A stretch of 64,000 bases of DNA from Nocardioides gilvus (lineage in GTDB: Bacteria > Actinomycetota > Actinomycetes > Propionibacteriales > Nocardioidaceae). Made by a program: the position numbers and the translations under genes. Of this stretch, positions 7,950-16,468 are shown one piece after another. Within the stretch, counting starts at the first letter, position 1. Every line of letters begins with the position of its first letter. The stretch is from positions 310,001 to 374,000 of the forward strand of contig NZ_QHKY01000002.1 in assembly GCF_003194605.1 (NCBI RefSeq), written 5' to 3'. The notes beneath the pieces were generated by a model. The model did not search any database and was not told the origin of the DNA. It was given only the letters and a program-made list of their open reading frames with translations.

Positions 7950-9443
7950 ATGACGACCCGCCTCTCGGCCCGTGAGCTGATCGACCTGGTCCTGGACGAG
8001 GGTTCCTGGACCTCCTGGGACACCCCACCCGACCACAGCAACGCCACCGGGACGTACGCCGAGCAACTCGTCGCCGCGGCCGAGAAGTCAGGCGTCGACG
8101 AGTCCGTGATCACCGGCGAGGGCACGCTCCAGGGGCGCCGGGTCGCGATCTTGGCCAGCGAGTTCGCCTTCCTGGCCGGTTCGCTCGGCATCGCCTCCTC
8201 AGAACGCCTCGTCGCCTCCATCCGCCGGGCCACGGCCGAGGGGCTTCCGCTGCTCGGGTCGCCGGTCAGCGGCGGCACCCGGATGCAGGAGGGCACGGCC
8301 GCCTTCGTCCAGATGGTCCGGATCTCGGAGGCGATCGCTGCGCACAAGGCCGTCGGTCTGCCCTACTTCGTCTACCTGCGCCACCCCACCACCGGCGGAG
8401 TGATGGCGTCGTGGGGCTCGCTCGGCCACATCACGGTCGCCGAGCCGCACGCCCTGGTCGGCTTCCTCGGCCCGCGGGTCTACGAGGCGCTCTACGGCAA
8501 GCCGTTCCCCGAGGGCGTGCAGACCTCGGAGAACCTCTTCGCGCACGGCATCATCGACGCGGTCGTGCCGCCGCCGCAGATCGGGCACGTGGTGCACCGG
8601 GCCCTGGAGATCCTCGACCGCTCCCTCTATCCGCGTACGCCCGTGGGCACCGCGGAGAACGACGCCGTCACCGATGCCGGTGCCCTGCCCGACGTCGACG
8701 CGTGGGAGTCGATCACCATCTCCCGGCGCCCTGAACGACCCGGCGTACGTCGGTTGCTCAGGTACGCGGCCAGCGACGTCGTCCCCCTCCAGGGGACCGG
8801 ACAGGGCGAGGCCGACCCCGGTCTGCTGATCGCCCTGGCCCGTTTCGGTGACGCCCCGTGCGTCTTCCTCGGCCAGGATCGCCGCGGCCAGACCGAGGCC
8901 CACCCGATGGGGCCCGGCGCGCTGCGCGAGGCGCGCCGCGGCATGCACCTGGCCTCCGAGCTCGGTCTGCCGCTGGTGACCGTGATCGACACCCGGGGGG
9001 CCGCACTCAGCGCCGACGCGGAGAACGGCGGGCTGGCCGGCGAGATCGCCCGCTCGCTGGCCGACCTGGTCACCCTCGACGCCCCGACCGTCTGCCTGCT
9101 CCTCGGCGAGGGCACCGGGGGCGGGGCGTTGGCCCTGCTGCCGGCCGACCGGGTGATCGCCGCCCAGCACGCCTGGCTCTCCCCGCTGCCACCGGAGGGT
9201 GCGAGCGCGATCGTGCACCGCTCCCTGGACCACGCGGCCGACATGGCCCGCGCCCAGGGCGTACGTTCGCTCGACCTGCTGGCCGACGGCACCGTCGACC
9301 GGATCGTCGTCGAGCATCCCGATGCCGCTGACGAGCCGGAGGAGTTCTGTCGGCGGGTGGGGGCCGTGCTCGAGCAGGAGATCCACGCCCTGCTGCTCAG
9401 CGGGCCGGGCACGCCACGATCACGGGCCGACCGCCACGCCTGA
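7950..9443 (+). CDS. Fused acyl-CoA carboxylase carboxyltransferase (AccD-AccA type)
   Basis: A 497-residue protein. The N-terminal half matches the beta-type carboxyltransferase (LGSPVSGGTRMQEG; GVMASWGSLGHITVAEPHA), and the C-terminal half matches the alpha type (RRGMHLASELGLPLVTVIDT; GEGTGGGALALLPADRV). Such enzymes transfer a carboxyl group from carboxybiotin to an acyl-CoA. The Cys4 zinc finger of bacterial AccD is absent. No biotin carboxylase or biotin carrier gene is in the window, so partner subunits must be elsewhere. The ATG at 7950 is chosen because TACCCT precedes it by 6 nt, although the frame is open further upstream. Confidence 0.85.
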   Translation: MTTRLSARELIDLVLDEGSWTSWDTPPDHSNATGTYAEQLVAAAEKSGVDESVITGEGTLQGRRVAILASEFAFLAGSLGIASSERLVASIRRATAEGLPLLGSPVSGGTRMQEGTAAFVQMVRISEAIAAHKAVGLPYFVYLRHPTTGGVMASWGSLGHITVAEPHALVGFLGPRVYEALYGKPFPEGVQTSENLFAHGIIDAVVPPPQIGHVVHRALEILDRSLYPRTPVGTAENDAVTDAGALPDVDAWESITISRRPERPGVRRLLRYAASDVVPLQGTGQGEADPGLLIALARFGDAPCVFLGQDRRGQTEAHPMGPGALREARRGMHLASELGLPLVTVIDTRGAALSADAENGGLAGEIARSLADLVTLDAPTVCLLLGEGTGGGALALLPADRVIAAQHAWLSPLPPEGASAIVHRSLDHAADMARAQGVRSLDLLADGTVDRIVVEHPDAADEPEEFCRRVGAVLEQEIHALLLSGPGTPRSRADRHA

Positions 9444-9509
9444 TGTGGGCTGCTGCGGCCTCATCGGCTGCCCCCGGCGGCATCGATCGCCCCGACGACC
9501 TCACGTTGT

Positions 9510-9548
9510 GGGGAGGGTTTCGGTCACCTGGCGCCTGAAACCCTCCCC
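9510..9548. repeat. Hairpin repeat, copy 1 (GGGGAGG...CCTCCCC family)
   Basis: Perfect 11-bp arms (9510-9520 and 9538-9548) in the gap between convergent genes. A close relative of the whole element, with the same CACCTG centre and GCCTGAAACCCTCCCC right arm, lies at 12633-12671. It probably works as a bidirectional terminator. Confidence 0.7.
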
Positions 9549-9554
9549 AAAGAA

Positions 9555-9603
9555 TGATCCCGGACGTCCGCAGCCAGCCGGTGACTGCAGACGTCCGGGA
9601 TCA
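9555..9603. terminator. Second hairpin between convergent genes
   Basis: Perfect 14-bp arms (9555-9568 and 9590-9603) with a short GCAG/CTGC extension inside. It lies 40 bp past the end of the exporter gene on the minus strand and follows the first hairpin. It is likely part of the termination region for the two converging transcripts. Confidence 0.6.
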
Positions 9604-9642
9604 GCGCGCGGGAGATCCACCGGGCGACGTGAGCGGCGTACG

Positions 9643-11034
9643 TCAGCTCTTGGTCTGCTTGCGCTCCCGCCGCGCCTTGACCTTGGTGACGACCGAACCA
9701 ACCTTCTCGCCGACCTTCGTTCCCATCCCGGCGAGCGGGTTGTACGGCGCATCCTCGTCCTCGGTCTCGTGCTGAGGCAGCGGAGGCTTGCCGCCCATCG
9801 CGACGGTCCGGTCGGTCTGCTCGCGCAGGTAGCGGAAGATGACCGCGCCCACCGCAGCGACCGGCACCGCGAGGAACGCGCCGGCGATCCCGTACAGACC
9901 GGCACCGAGGGTGACCGACAGCAGCACGACGGCAGGATGCAGGTTCATCGACTTGGACTGCAGGATCGGGGAGAGCAGGTTGCCCTCGACCTGCTGCACG
10001 ACGACGATCAGGAGCAGCACCCACAGCGCGCCCGTGAAACCGTTGGAGACCAGGGCGACCAGGACCGCGATCGCACCGGCGGCGATCGCCCCGACGATCG
10101 GGATGAAGCCTCCGAAGAAGGTCAGCACCGCGAGCGGGATCGCCAGGGGCACCCCGATCACGAGCAGCCCGATGCCGATCAGCACGGCGTCGATGCCGCT
10201 GACCAACGCCTGCGTGCGGATGAAGCCGCCCAGGGTCTGCCAGGCGCGACTCAGCACCTCGACCAGGTGGGCGCCGGCCCGGGGACCGCTGACCTCGCGC
10301 ATCCACGGGAGGAACTTGCGGCCGTCCTTGAGGAAGAAGAAGACCAGGAAGATGATCACGACGATGTTGACCAGCGCCGAGGTGAGGGCACCCACGCCGC
10401 TGATCACGCCGCCGGCGATCACGGACGCGGAGTCGGTCAAGCGGTCCTGCGCGGCGGCCAGGAACTCATCGATCTGGTCCTTGTTGAAGAGGTCCGAGTC
10501 GTTGACCCACTCCTGCACCCGGTCGATGCCACGGACCGCGTCGTTGGCGATGTCGGTGCTCTGACCCGCCACGGAGGGCGCCATCAGGTAGCCGGCTCCG
10601 ATGATCAGGGCGACTCCACCGATCAGCGTGAGGGCCGCGGCGAACGCCGGCGGGGCCTTCAGGCGGCGTTCGAAGAAGCCGGCGACCGGGGCCAGCACCG
10701 CCGTGACCAGCAACGCCAGTGCGATCGGCATCAGGATGCCCCAGGCGGTGCCGATCACCTCACCGAGGATGACCAGCGCGATCGCGATCAGGATCCATCG
10801 GGCGCTCCAGGTGGCCAACCACGAGATGCCGTTGCCGATCACCTTCTCCTTGCGGGCGCCGTCCGGGTCGACCGGAGGGCCCACCAGGACCGAGGTCACC
10901 CCCTCGGCCGGTGTGGCCGCCCCTGACCTGACGCCGGGCGTGCCCGACGTGCCCGGGCCGGCGTCGGAGGGCGTGCTGGTGCGCTCTGGCCGGGTGGGCC
11001 CGGCGTCTTCGTCGTGATGCTTCGGGTCAGACAT
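9643..11034 (-). CDS. AI-2E family transporter (PerM/YhhT-like)
   Basis: A 463-residue membrane protein. A polar, proline-rich N-terminus of about 65 residues is followed by hydrophobic segments and the family region (FGGFIPIVGAIAAGAIAVLV; QQVEGNLLSPILQSKSMNLHP). The family exports small molecules and ions (AI-2 in E. coli TqsA, Na+ or other substrates elsewhere); this substrate is unknown. The C-terminus is a basic tail (KARRERKQTKS). Minus-strand CAGACT at 11041-11046 is 6 nt from the ATG, suggesting a leaderless message. Confidence 0.88.
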   Translation of the reverse strand: MSDPKHHDEDAGPTRPERTSTPSDAGPGTSGTPGVRSGAATPAEGVTSVLVGPPVDPDGARKEKVIGNGISWLATWSARWILIAIALVILGEVIGTAWGILMPIALALLVTAVLAPVAGFFERRLKAPPAFAAALTLIGGVALIIGAGYLMAPSVAGQSTDIANDAVRGIDRVQEWVNDSDLFNKDQIDEFLAAAQDRLTDSASVIAGGVISGVGALTSALVNIVVIIFLVFFFLKDGRKFLPWMREVSGPRAGAHLVEVLSRAWQTLGGFIRTQALVSGIDAVLIGIGLLVIGVPLAIPLAVLTFFGGFIPIVGAIAAGAIAVLVALVSNGFTGALWVLLLIVVVQQVEGNLLSPILQSKSMNLHPAVVLLSVTLGAGLYGIAGAFLAVPVAAVGAVIFRYLREQTDRTVAMGGKPPLPQHETEDEDAPYNPLAGMGTKVGEKVGSVVTKVKARRERKQTKS

Positions 11035-11111
11035 GGAGGCAGTCTGTCAGGTGGAGTCCACCGCAACCGTGCGACACAACCGTCGGCGGACACCGCCGCG
11101 CGGCCTGCAGG

Positions 11112-11570
11112 TCAGCTGCGACCCACGTCGTACGTCAGGTGCCCGGCGTCGCGGCGCTCGCCGAGGAACTCCGCGATCTCGTTGGCGTGGGTGGCGTCGC
11201 GCGCATCCACCGCCATCATGCTCATCCCGGACCACTCGAGCAGACCGCCGGCGGCCTCGAGGGCGTCGATGGTGTCGGCCAGGGCGTGGGCGGAGGTCCC
11301 GAGGTGCACCCGGAAGACGTACCGGCCCGAGGGGCGTACGACTCGGGTGATGCGGTGGTTGGCGTCGACCTCGACGACGTCGCCCATCGCCAGGTCGAAC
11401 GCGTAGAACGGGATGCAGCAGAGTTCGTAGAGGTCCTCGGCGACCTGGCGACCCCACAGCTGTTCGGTCGCGGCGCTGCCGTCGGCGAGCGTGACGGCGG
11501 TCGCGACCACGGAGTCGGCGTGCTCGCCCCAGGCCGGCTCGCGGTGCAGGATCTCGCGCTGGGTACTCAT
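11112..11570 (-). CDS. DUF4265 domain-containing protein
   Basis: A 152-residue soluble protein with the DUF4265 pattern: EQLWGRQVAEDLYELCCIPF followed by YAFDLAMGDVVEVD. The function of the domain is not established. It follows the DUF2804 gene with a 37-bp gap. Two further ATG triplets (11584, 11599) precede the chosen start inside a small tandem repeat, but both open a short frame that stops at the TGA overlapping this start. Confidence 0.75.
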   Translation of the reverse strand: MSTQREILHREPAWGEHADSVVATAVTLADGSAATEQLWGRQVAEDLYELCCIPFYAFDLAMGDVVEVDANHRITRVVRPSGRYVFRVHLGTSAHALADTIDALEAAGGLLEWSGMSMMAVDARDATHANEIAEFLGERRDAGHLTYDVGRS

Positions 11571-11607
11571 CTCTGGGCACTCATCTCAGGGGCACTCATC
11601 TCTGGGG

Positions 11608-12588
11608 TCACCATCGGTTGTGCGCCTCCTCGGCCCACCCGACGAGGCCGTCGAGCGAGACCCTGGTGCCGTCGTCGGTCGTCGCCCATCCGGAGAAGTG
11701 GCCGAAGCACTGGTGCGTCTCGCCGGCCAGCACCAGCAGGTTGGTCCGCGCGACGCGTTCATGGAAGGGCACGAAGGTCGCATCGAGCCGGGAGCCGGAG
11801 ATCCGCCAGGGCTTGAGCCAGTCGGTGCGGTCGTAGATCCACTCGAGGTCGTCGCTGATCTTGTGCAGGCGTCCGTCGATGACCAGGGCGTTCTCGGTCG
11901 ACCCCGTGCCGTCGGTCCACTGGCCGCCGACCTGCAGACCCAACGTACGTTCGGGGTTGGAGGCCGCTGCCCAGTTCCAGGTCATCGAGTAGGGCCACTT
12001 GCCGCGCCCGTGGTCGAGCACCGCGAAGGAGCCCTGGCCGATCTCGTACGTCTCCCCGTCCAGCGCCAGGGTGCCGGTGACGGCGCGGGCCACGTCCTTG
12101 ACGGTGTACTGGAAGCGGGTCGCGCTCCACGGCACGACGACACCGAGCGCCTCGCGCTCAGGCTCGGTGGGGATGTCCAGGTCGAGCGCGATGCCCCCGG
12201 CGACCGCGGAGATCGTGGTGCGGGCGGGCTCCTGCTCGATGTTGATGCGTACGCCGCCCCCGGAGGTGCGCGCCCGGCCGCGGCCGGCGACGTCGGGCAG
12301 GACCACGCCGCGTGCCAGGGGGACCACCGCGTCCTCGGCCCACTCACGGCCGGTGGCGCGCTCGAGGACGTACAGGCTGGGGACGCCCGCGTAGTCGAGG
12401 GAGGAGATCACGACGCCGATGATGTGGGTGGGCGTCACGACGCCCCAGTACTCCCAGCGCTTCGCGCGCCCCCAGCCACTCAGGTGCGTGCGGTGCAGGG
12501 GCGTACGGGTCCAGCCGACGGCGTCGGGGTTCAGCCTGCCGTCAGGACCGCACAGGTCGACAGGCGTGGTGATCTCGCGTTCGGGCAC
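11608..12588 (-). CDS. DUF2804 domain-containing protein
   Basis: A 326-residue protein. The opening PVDLCGPDGRLNPDAVGWTR, the 'RAKRWEYWGVVTPTHIIGV' region and the C-terminal NLLVLAGETHQCFGHFSGW stretch fit DUF2804, a family related to beta-barrel lipocalin-like proteins of unknown function. The start is a GTG at 12588, supported by minus-strand CAGGCT at 12595-12600, exactly 6 nt upstream. Confidence 0.8.
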   Translation of the reverse strand: MPEREITTPVDLCGPDGRLNPDAVGWTRTPLHRTHLSGWGRAKRWEYWGVVTPTHIIGVVISSLDYAGVPSLYVLERATGREWAEDAVVPLARGVVLPDVAGRGRARTSGGGVRINIEQEPARTTISAVAGGIALDLDIPTEPEREALGVVVPWSATRFQYTVKDVARAVTGTLALDGETYEIGQGSFAVLDHGRGKWPYSMTWNWAAASNPERTLGLQVGGQWTDGTGSTENALVIDGRLHKISDDLEWIYDRTDWLKPWRISGSRLDATFVPFHERVARTNLLVLAGETHQCFGHFSGWATTDDGTRVSLDGLVGWAEEAHNRW

Positions 12589-12632
12589 CAGGACAGCCTG
12601 CCAGACGACGGCAGCAGTGTCGGCATGACTAC

Positions 12633-12671
12633 GGGGAGGATTTCAGGCACCTGATGCCTGAAACCCTCCCC
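12633..12671. repeat. Hairpin repeat, copy 2 (GGGGAGG...CCTCCCC family)
   Basis: Arms of 17 bp (12633-12649 and 12655-12671) with one G-U compatible mismatch and a 5-nt loop. It sits 18 bp past the E2 stop codon, so it is positioned as the terminator of the dehydrogenase operon. It closely resembles the hairpin at 9510-9548. Confidence 0.75.
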
Positions 12672-12689
12672 GTTGACAGAGTTGTCAGA

Positions 12690-14228
12690 TCAGAACTGCA
12701 ACGCGTTGGCCGGATCGCGCATGATCGAGGCGACGTCGGCCAGGAATCGGGAGCCGGCCGCCCCGTCGACATGGCGGTGGTCGAAGGACAACGCCAACGT
12801 GGTCACGTCGCGCGCCACGATCTCGCCGGACTCCTCATCGACCCATGGTCGCCGTGAGATCGCCCCGAAGGCCAGGATCGCGGACTCGCCGGGGTTGATG
12901 ATCGGCGTGCCCGCATCGATCCCGAAGACGCCGATGTTGGTGATCGTGAAGGTGCCGCCGGCCATGGCGGCGGGTTGCGTACGTCCGTCGCGCGCCGTCG
13001 CGGTGAGCTCGCCCAGCGCGCGGGCCAGGTCGAGCATCCGCATCGTGTGGGCCTCCTTGACGTTCGGCACGACCAGGCCACGCGGCGTCGCCGCCGCGAT
13101 CCCCAGGTTGACGTAGTCCTTGAAGACGATCTCGCCGTGCTCACCGGCGCCTGCGTCGAAGGTCGAGTTGATCTCCGGCGTCCGCTTCATCGCCAACATG
13201 CATGCCCGCGCGAGCAGGAGCAGCGCGGTGACCTTGACCCCCGCGTACTCGGGTCGTTGGCGCAGACGCTCGACGTACCGCAGGCTGCGAGAGACGTCCA
13301 CGGTGACCCACTCGGTGACGTGTGGCGCGGTGAAGGCCGAGTCGCTCATCGCCTGCGCCATCAGCTTGCGTACGCCCTTGACGGGTTCGCGGCGCTCGCG
13401 CGGGTCACCACCCTCCCGGACGTCATCACGAGCGGTCGCCCCGGCGACCGGAGGTGATGACGTTGCACGACGATGCGTCGGGACGTCATCACGAGCGGTC
13501 GTCCTGGGTGCGGATCCTGATGACGTTGCGGAGGGGGCGGTGTCGGCGGAGGCACCGGATGCGGCGAGCACGTCGTCGCGGGTCACCACACCACCCGCAC
13601 CGCTCGGTGTCACCGACGACAGGTCCACCCCCAGCTCGCGGGCCAGTGCCCGTACGGGCGGCTTCGCCAAGGGACGTACCGCCGGGCGACGCGAGACGTC
13701 ATCACGAGCGGTCGCTCCAGCGGCCGGCGGTGATGACGTTGCGGCGACTGGGGGCGCAGGTACGGCCGGTTCGTCGGCGCTGACCACCTCCTGGCTCTGC
13801 GCACCGCCGGGCGCGAAGGCGCCCTGGAGCTGCATCTGGGCGGTGGCGCCGGCCAGCGTCGACGGTGAGGCCGCACCCCGCCGCGGACGCCGCTGCGGCC
13901 CACGCTCGGCCTTGTTGCGACCCACGAGGCTCTCGCCCTCCGTACGTCCGCTCGCCGCCGGGTTGGAGAGGTCGATCTCGAGGTCACCTGCGACCGGCTC
14001 GCCGATCGAGATGATCGGCTCACCCACCGGGACCATGTCGCCCTCGGCCACCAGCAACGCCGTGACCTCACCGGCGTACGGCGAGGGCAACTCCACGATC
14101 GACTTCGCGGTCTCGATGTCCACCAGCACGTCGTTGATCTCGACCACGTCGCCCACCGCGACCCGCCAGGTCACGATCTCGGCCTCGGTCAGCCCCTCAC
14201 CCACGTCGGGCAGCAGGAAGTCAGCCAT
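12690..14228 (-). CDS. 2-oxoacid dehydrogenase E2 (dihydrolipoamide acyltransferase)
   Basis: A 512-residue E2 core. An N-terminal lipoyl domain carries the lysine motif ETAKSIVELPSPY (around 40-50). A peripheral-subunit-binding domain follows (VRALARELGVDLSSVTPSGA), then the acyltransferase domain with the catalytic SFDHRHVDGAAG near the C-terminus. It transfers acyl groups from lipoyl to CoA. The E1 genes upstream on the same strand (10-bp gap) complete an E1-E2 set of the branched-chain or pyruvate type. The linkers carry three copies of the peptide pattern ATSS-x5-TARDDV, encoded by a 44-bp palindromic DNA repeat. GAAGGAG precedes the start. Confidence 0.92.
   Translation of the reverse strand: MADFLLPDVGEGLTEAEIVTWRVAVGDVVEINDVLVDIETAKSIVELPSPYAGEVTALLVAEGDMVPVGEPIISIGEPVAGDLEIDLSNPAASGRTEGESLVGRNKAERGPQRRPRRGAASPSTLAGATAQMQLQGAFAPGGAQSQEVVSADEPAVPAPPVAATSSPPAAGATARDDVSRRPAVRPLAKPPVRALARELGVDLSSVTPSGAGGVVTRDDVLAASGASADTAPSATSSGSAPRTTARDDVPTHRRATSSPPVAGATARDDVREGGDPRERREPVKGVRKLMAQAMSDSAFTAPHVTEWVTVDVSRSLRYVERLRQRPEYAGVKVTALLLLARACMLAMKRTPEINSTFDAGAGEHGEIVFKDYVNLGIAAATPRGLVVPNVKEAHTMRMLDLARALGELTATARDGRTQPAAMAGGTFTITNIGVFGIDAGTPIINPGESAILAFGAISRRPWVDEESGEIVARDVTTLALSFDHRHVDGAAGSRFLADVASIMRDPANALQF
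13420..13463. repeat. 44-bp palindromic repeat inside E2, copy A
   Basis: Ten-base arms, ACGTCATCAC at 13420-13429 and GTGATGACGT at 13454-13463, around 24 bp. In the E2 frame it encodes part of the linker between the binding and catalytic domains. The same layout recurs at 13483 and 13696. Confidence 0.8.
13483..13526. repeat. 44-bp palindromic repeat inside E2, copy B
   Basis: Same length and left arm as copy A. The right arm ends GATGACGT (13519-13526) and its first two bases differ. It starts 63 bp (21 codons) after copy A, so all copies are read in the same frame. The centre is the most diverged of the three. Confidence 0.75.
13696..13739. repeat. 44-bp palindromic repeat inside E2, copy C
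   Basis: Arms identical to copy A (13696-13705 and 13730-13739) and an almost identical centre. It starts 213 bp (71 codons) after copy B. It falls in the linker between the lipoyl and binding domains. Confidence 0.8.
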
Positions 14229-14238
14229 CTCGTCTCCT

Positions 14239-15246
14239 TCAGAAGTCCAGGCTCCGGTCGACCGCGTCCAGCACCCGGTCGAGGTCGGGCAGGAACTCCT
14301 CCTCGTTGCGTGACGCGGGGTAGGGGGTGTCGTAGCCGCCGACGCGCAGCACCGGCGCCTCCAACGAGTAGAAGCACTCCTCGGTGATCCGGGCCGCGAT
14401 CTCCGCGCCCATCCCGAGGTTGACGTGCGCCTCGTGGGTGACGACGGCGCGTCCGGTGCGGCGTACGGAGGCGAGGACGGGGCCCATGTCGAGCGGCGAG
14501 AGGGTGCGCAGGTCGATGACCTCCAGCGACTGTCCCTCCGCCGCGGCGGCCTCGGCGGCGGCGAGCGCGATCTTCACCTGGGGGCCGTACGCGAGCACGG
14601 TGACGTCGTCGCCGCGGCGTACGACCCGACTCGCGAAGAGCGGATCGGGAGTGGCGTCGACGTCGACGTCGAGGTCAGCCTTGTCGGCGTGGTACTGCCG
14701 CTTCGGCTCGAGGAAGATCACCGGGTCGTCGCAGGCGATCGCCTGCTGGATCATCCAGTAGCCGTCGACCGGGTTGGAGCAGGCCACGACCTTGAGGCCC
14801 GGCGTGTGCGCGAACTGCGCCTCGGGAGACTCGGAGTGGTGCTCGACGGCACCGATGCCGCCACCGAAGGGGATCCGGATCACCATCGGCATCTTCGAGC
14901 GGCCGCGCGAGCGGTAGTGCATCTTGGCGACCTGGCAGACGATCTGGTCGTAGGCGGGGTAGACGAAGCCGTCGAACTGGATCTCCACCACGGGCCGGTA
15001 GCCGCGCAGCGCCAGGCCGACTGCCGTGCCCACGATGCCGGCCTCGGCGAGCGGGGAGTCGATGACGCGGTCCTCGCCGAAGTCCTTCTGCAGCCCGTCG
15101 GTGATCCGGAAGACGCCGCCGAGCTTGCCGACGTCCTCGCCCATCACCAGGACCTTGTCGTCGTCCTCCATCGCGCGGCGCAGGCCGGCGTTGAGGCCCC
15201 TCGCGAGAGTGATGCGCTGGGTGGTCTCGGTGCCGGCGGCGCTCAT
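14239..15246 (-). CDS. 2-oxoacid dehydrogenase E1 component, beta subunit
   Basis: A 335-residue transketolase-like protein. Family landmarks are VLVMGEDVGKLGGVFRITDG, the DSPLAEAGIVGTAVGLALRG stretch, and the C-terminal half that closes the active site with the alpha subunit. With thiamine diphosphate the E1 heterotetramer decarboxylates a 2-oxoacid and acylates the lipoyl arm of E2. The start at 15246 overlaps the stop of the alpha gene (ATGA), which indicates coupled translation. The upstream in-frame extension is a shadow of the alpha gene. Confidence 0.92.
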   Translation of the reverse strand: MSAAGTETTQRITLARGLNAGLRRAMEDDDKVLVMGEDVGKLGGVFRITDGLQKDFGEDRVIDSPLAEAGIVGTAVGLALRGYRPVVEIQFDGFVYPAYDQIVCQVAKMHYRSRGRSKMPMVIRIPFGGGIGAVEHHSESPEAQFAHTPGLKVVACSNPVDGYWMIQQAIACDDPVIFLEPKRQYHADKADLDVDVDATPDPLFASRVVRRGDDVTVLAYGPQVKIALAAAEAAAAEGQSLEVIDLRTLSPLDMGPVLASVRRTGRAVVTHEAHVNLGMGAEIAARITEECFYSLEAPVLRVGGYDTPYPASRNEEEFLPDLDRVLDAVDRSLDF

Positions 15247-16349
15247 CGCGCGACCTCCTGGGGGTGGTGCGCCTCGAACGTCTCCCGGTAGGCGACGAAA
15301 CCCTCGCGCTGGGCGCGCAACTCCTCGGTCTCCTCGGCGTAGACGTGGTCGAAGATGGCGGTGGGCGGCGGGTCGGGCATCGCCTTGCACCCCTCGCGCA
15401 GGTGGTGGCCCAACGCGTCGGCCTCGCTCTTCAGGTCGGCCAGGAAGGCGTCGTCGACCAGTCCGTGGCGGCGCAGGTAGACCTCCAGCCGAGCGATCGG
15501 GTCCTTGAGCTTCCAGTGCTCGAGGTCGGCGTTGAGCCGGTAGCGGGTGGGGTCGTCGGTGGTGGTGTGGGCCCCCATCCGGTACGTGTACGCCTCCACC
15601 AGGGTGGGCCCCTCACCGTCGCGTGCGCGTTGCAGCGCGGCCTGGGTGACTGCGTACGTGGCGAGCACGTCGTTGCCGTCGACCCGCACGCCGGGGAAGC
15701 CGAAGCCACGCGCACGCTGGTAGAGCGGGATCCGGGACTGACGCTCGATCGGCTCGGAGATCGCCCACTGGTTGTTCTGGCAGAAGAAGACGACGGGTGC
15801 GTTGTAGGACGCAGCGAAGATGAATGCCTCGTTGACGTCGCCCTGGCTCGAGGCGCCGTCGCCGAAGTGGGCCACCACGGCTGCGTCGCGGTCGGGGTCG
15901 CCGGTACCGATGACTCCGTCGCGCTGCATGCCCATCGCATAACCGACCGCGTGCAGGGTCTGTGCGCCGATCACGATCGTGTAGTGCCCGAAGTGCTTCT
16001 GGGCCGGATCCCACCCGCCGTGGTCGACCCCGCGGAAGAGGCCGAGCAGGTCGAGCGGGTCGATGCCGCGCGTGTACGCGACGCCGTGCTCGCGGTAGGT
16101 CGGGAAGACGTGGTCCTGGGCCCGCAGCGCCCGCCCCGCCCCGATCTGGGCGGCCTCCTGGCCCAGCAGCTGCGCCCACAACCCGAGCTCGCCGTGCCGC
16201 TGCAACGCGGTCGCCTCGGTGTCGATGCGGCGTACGAGGACCATGTCGCGGTAGAACCCGCGCAGCGTCTCGGCGTCGAAGTCCTGGTCGTGGTCCGGGG
16301 GGTGGACCCGCTCCCCCTCGGGGGTCAGCAGCTGGACGAGTTCGTTCAT
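15243..16349 (-). CDS. 2-oxoacid dehydrogenase E1 component, alpha subunit
   Basis: A 368-residue protein with the thiamine diphosphate motif: GDGASSQGDVNEAF, then about 15 residues to CQNNQWAIS. It also has the phosphorylation-loop-like YRMGAHTTTDDPTRYR. The chosen ATG at 16349 follows GGGAGCGCC and gives the usual length; the longer frame reaches an arginine-rich stretch of no likeness. The gene heads an operon with E1 beta and E2. The sequence class is closest to branched-chain 2-oxoacid dehydrogenases, but pyruvate cannot be excluded. No E3 gene is present here. Confidence 0.92.
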   Translation of the reverse strand: MNELVQLLTPEGERVHPPDHDQDFDAETLRGFYRDMVLVRRIDTEATALQRHGELGLWAQLLGQEAAQIGAGRALRAQDHVFPTYREHGVAYTRGIDPLDLLGLFRGVDHGGWDPAQKHFGHYTIVIGAQTLHAVGYAMGMQRDGVIGTGDPDRDAAVVAHFGDGASSQGDVNEAFIFAASYNAPVVFFCQNNQWAISEPIERQSRIPLYQRARGFGFPGVRVDGNDVLATYAVTQAALQRARDGEGPTLVEAYTYRMGAHTTTDDPTRYRLNADLEHWKLKDPIARLEVYLRRHGLVDDAFLADLKSEADALGHHLREGCKAMPDPPPTAIFDHVYAEETEELRAQREGFVAYRETFEAHHPQEVAR

Positions 16350-16452
16350 CGGGGCGCTCCCTTCGCAGTCGCGGAGCCCGGGGTCGCCGGTCCGCCATGA
16401 CGTCAGTGGACGCATCCGGGAATGGGTGTGACCCAGGACACATCTCAGGTAG

Positions 16453-16462
16453 AACCTACCCT
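16453..16462. promoter_or_regulatory. Overlapping divergent -10 elements (E1 alpha / cation efflux gene)
   Basis: AACCTA (16453-16458) is TAGGTT on the minus strand, facing the E1 alpha gene with a leader of about 95 nt. TACCCT (16457-16462) faces the efflux gene and lies 6 nt before its ATG. The two boxes share bases, so only one promoter can be occupied at a time. Confidence 0.5.
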
Positions 16463-16468
16463 GTCCCC

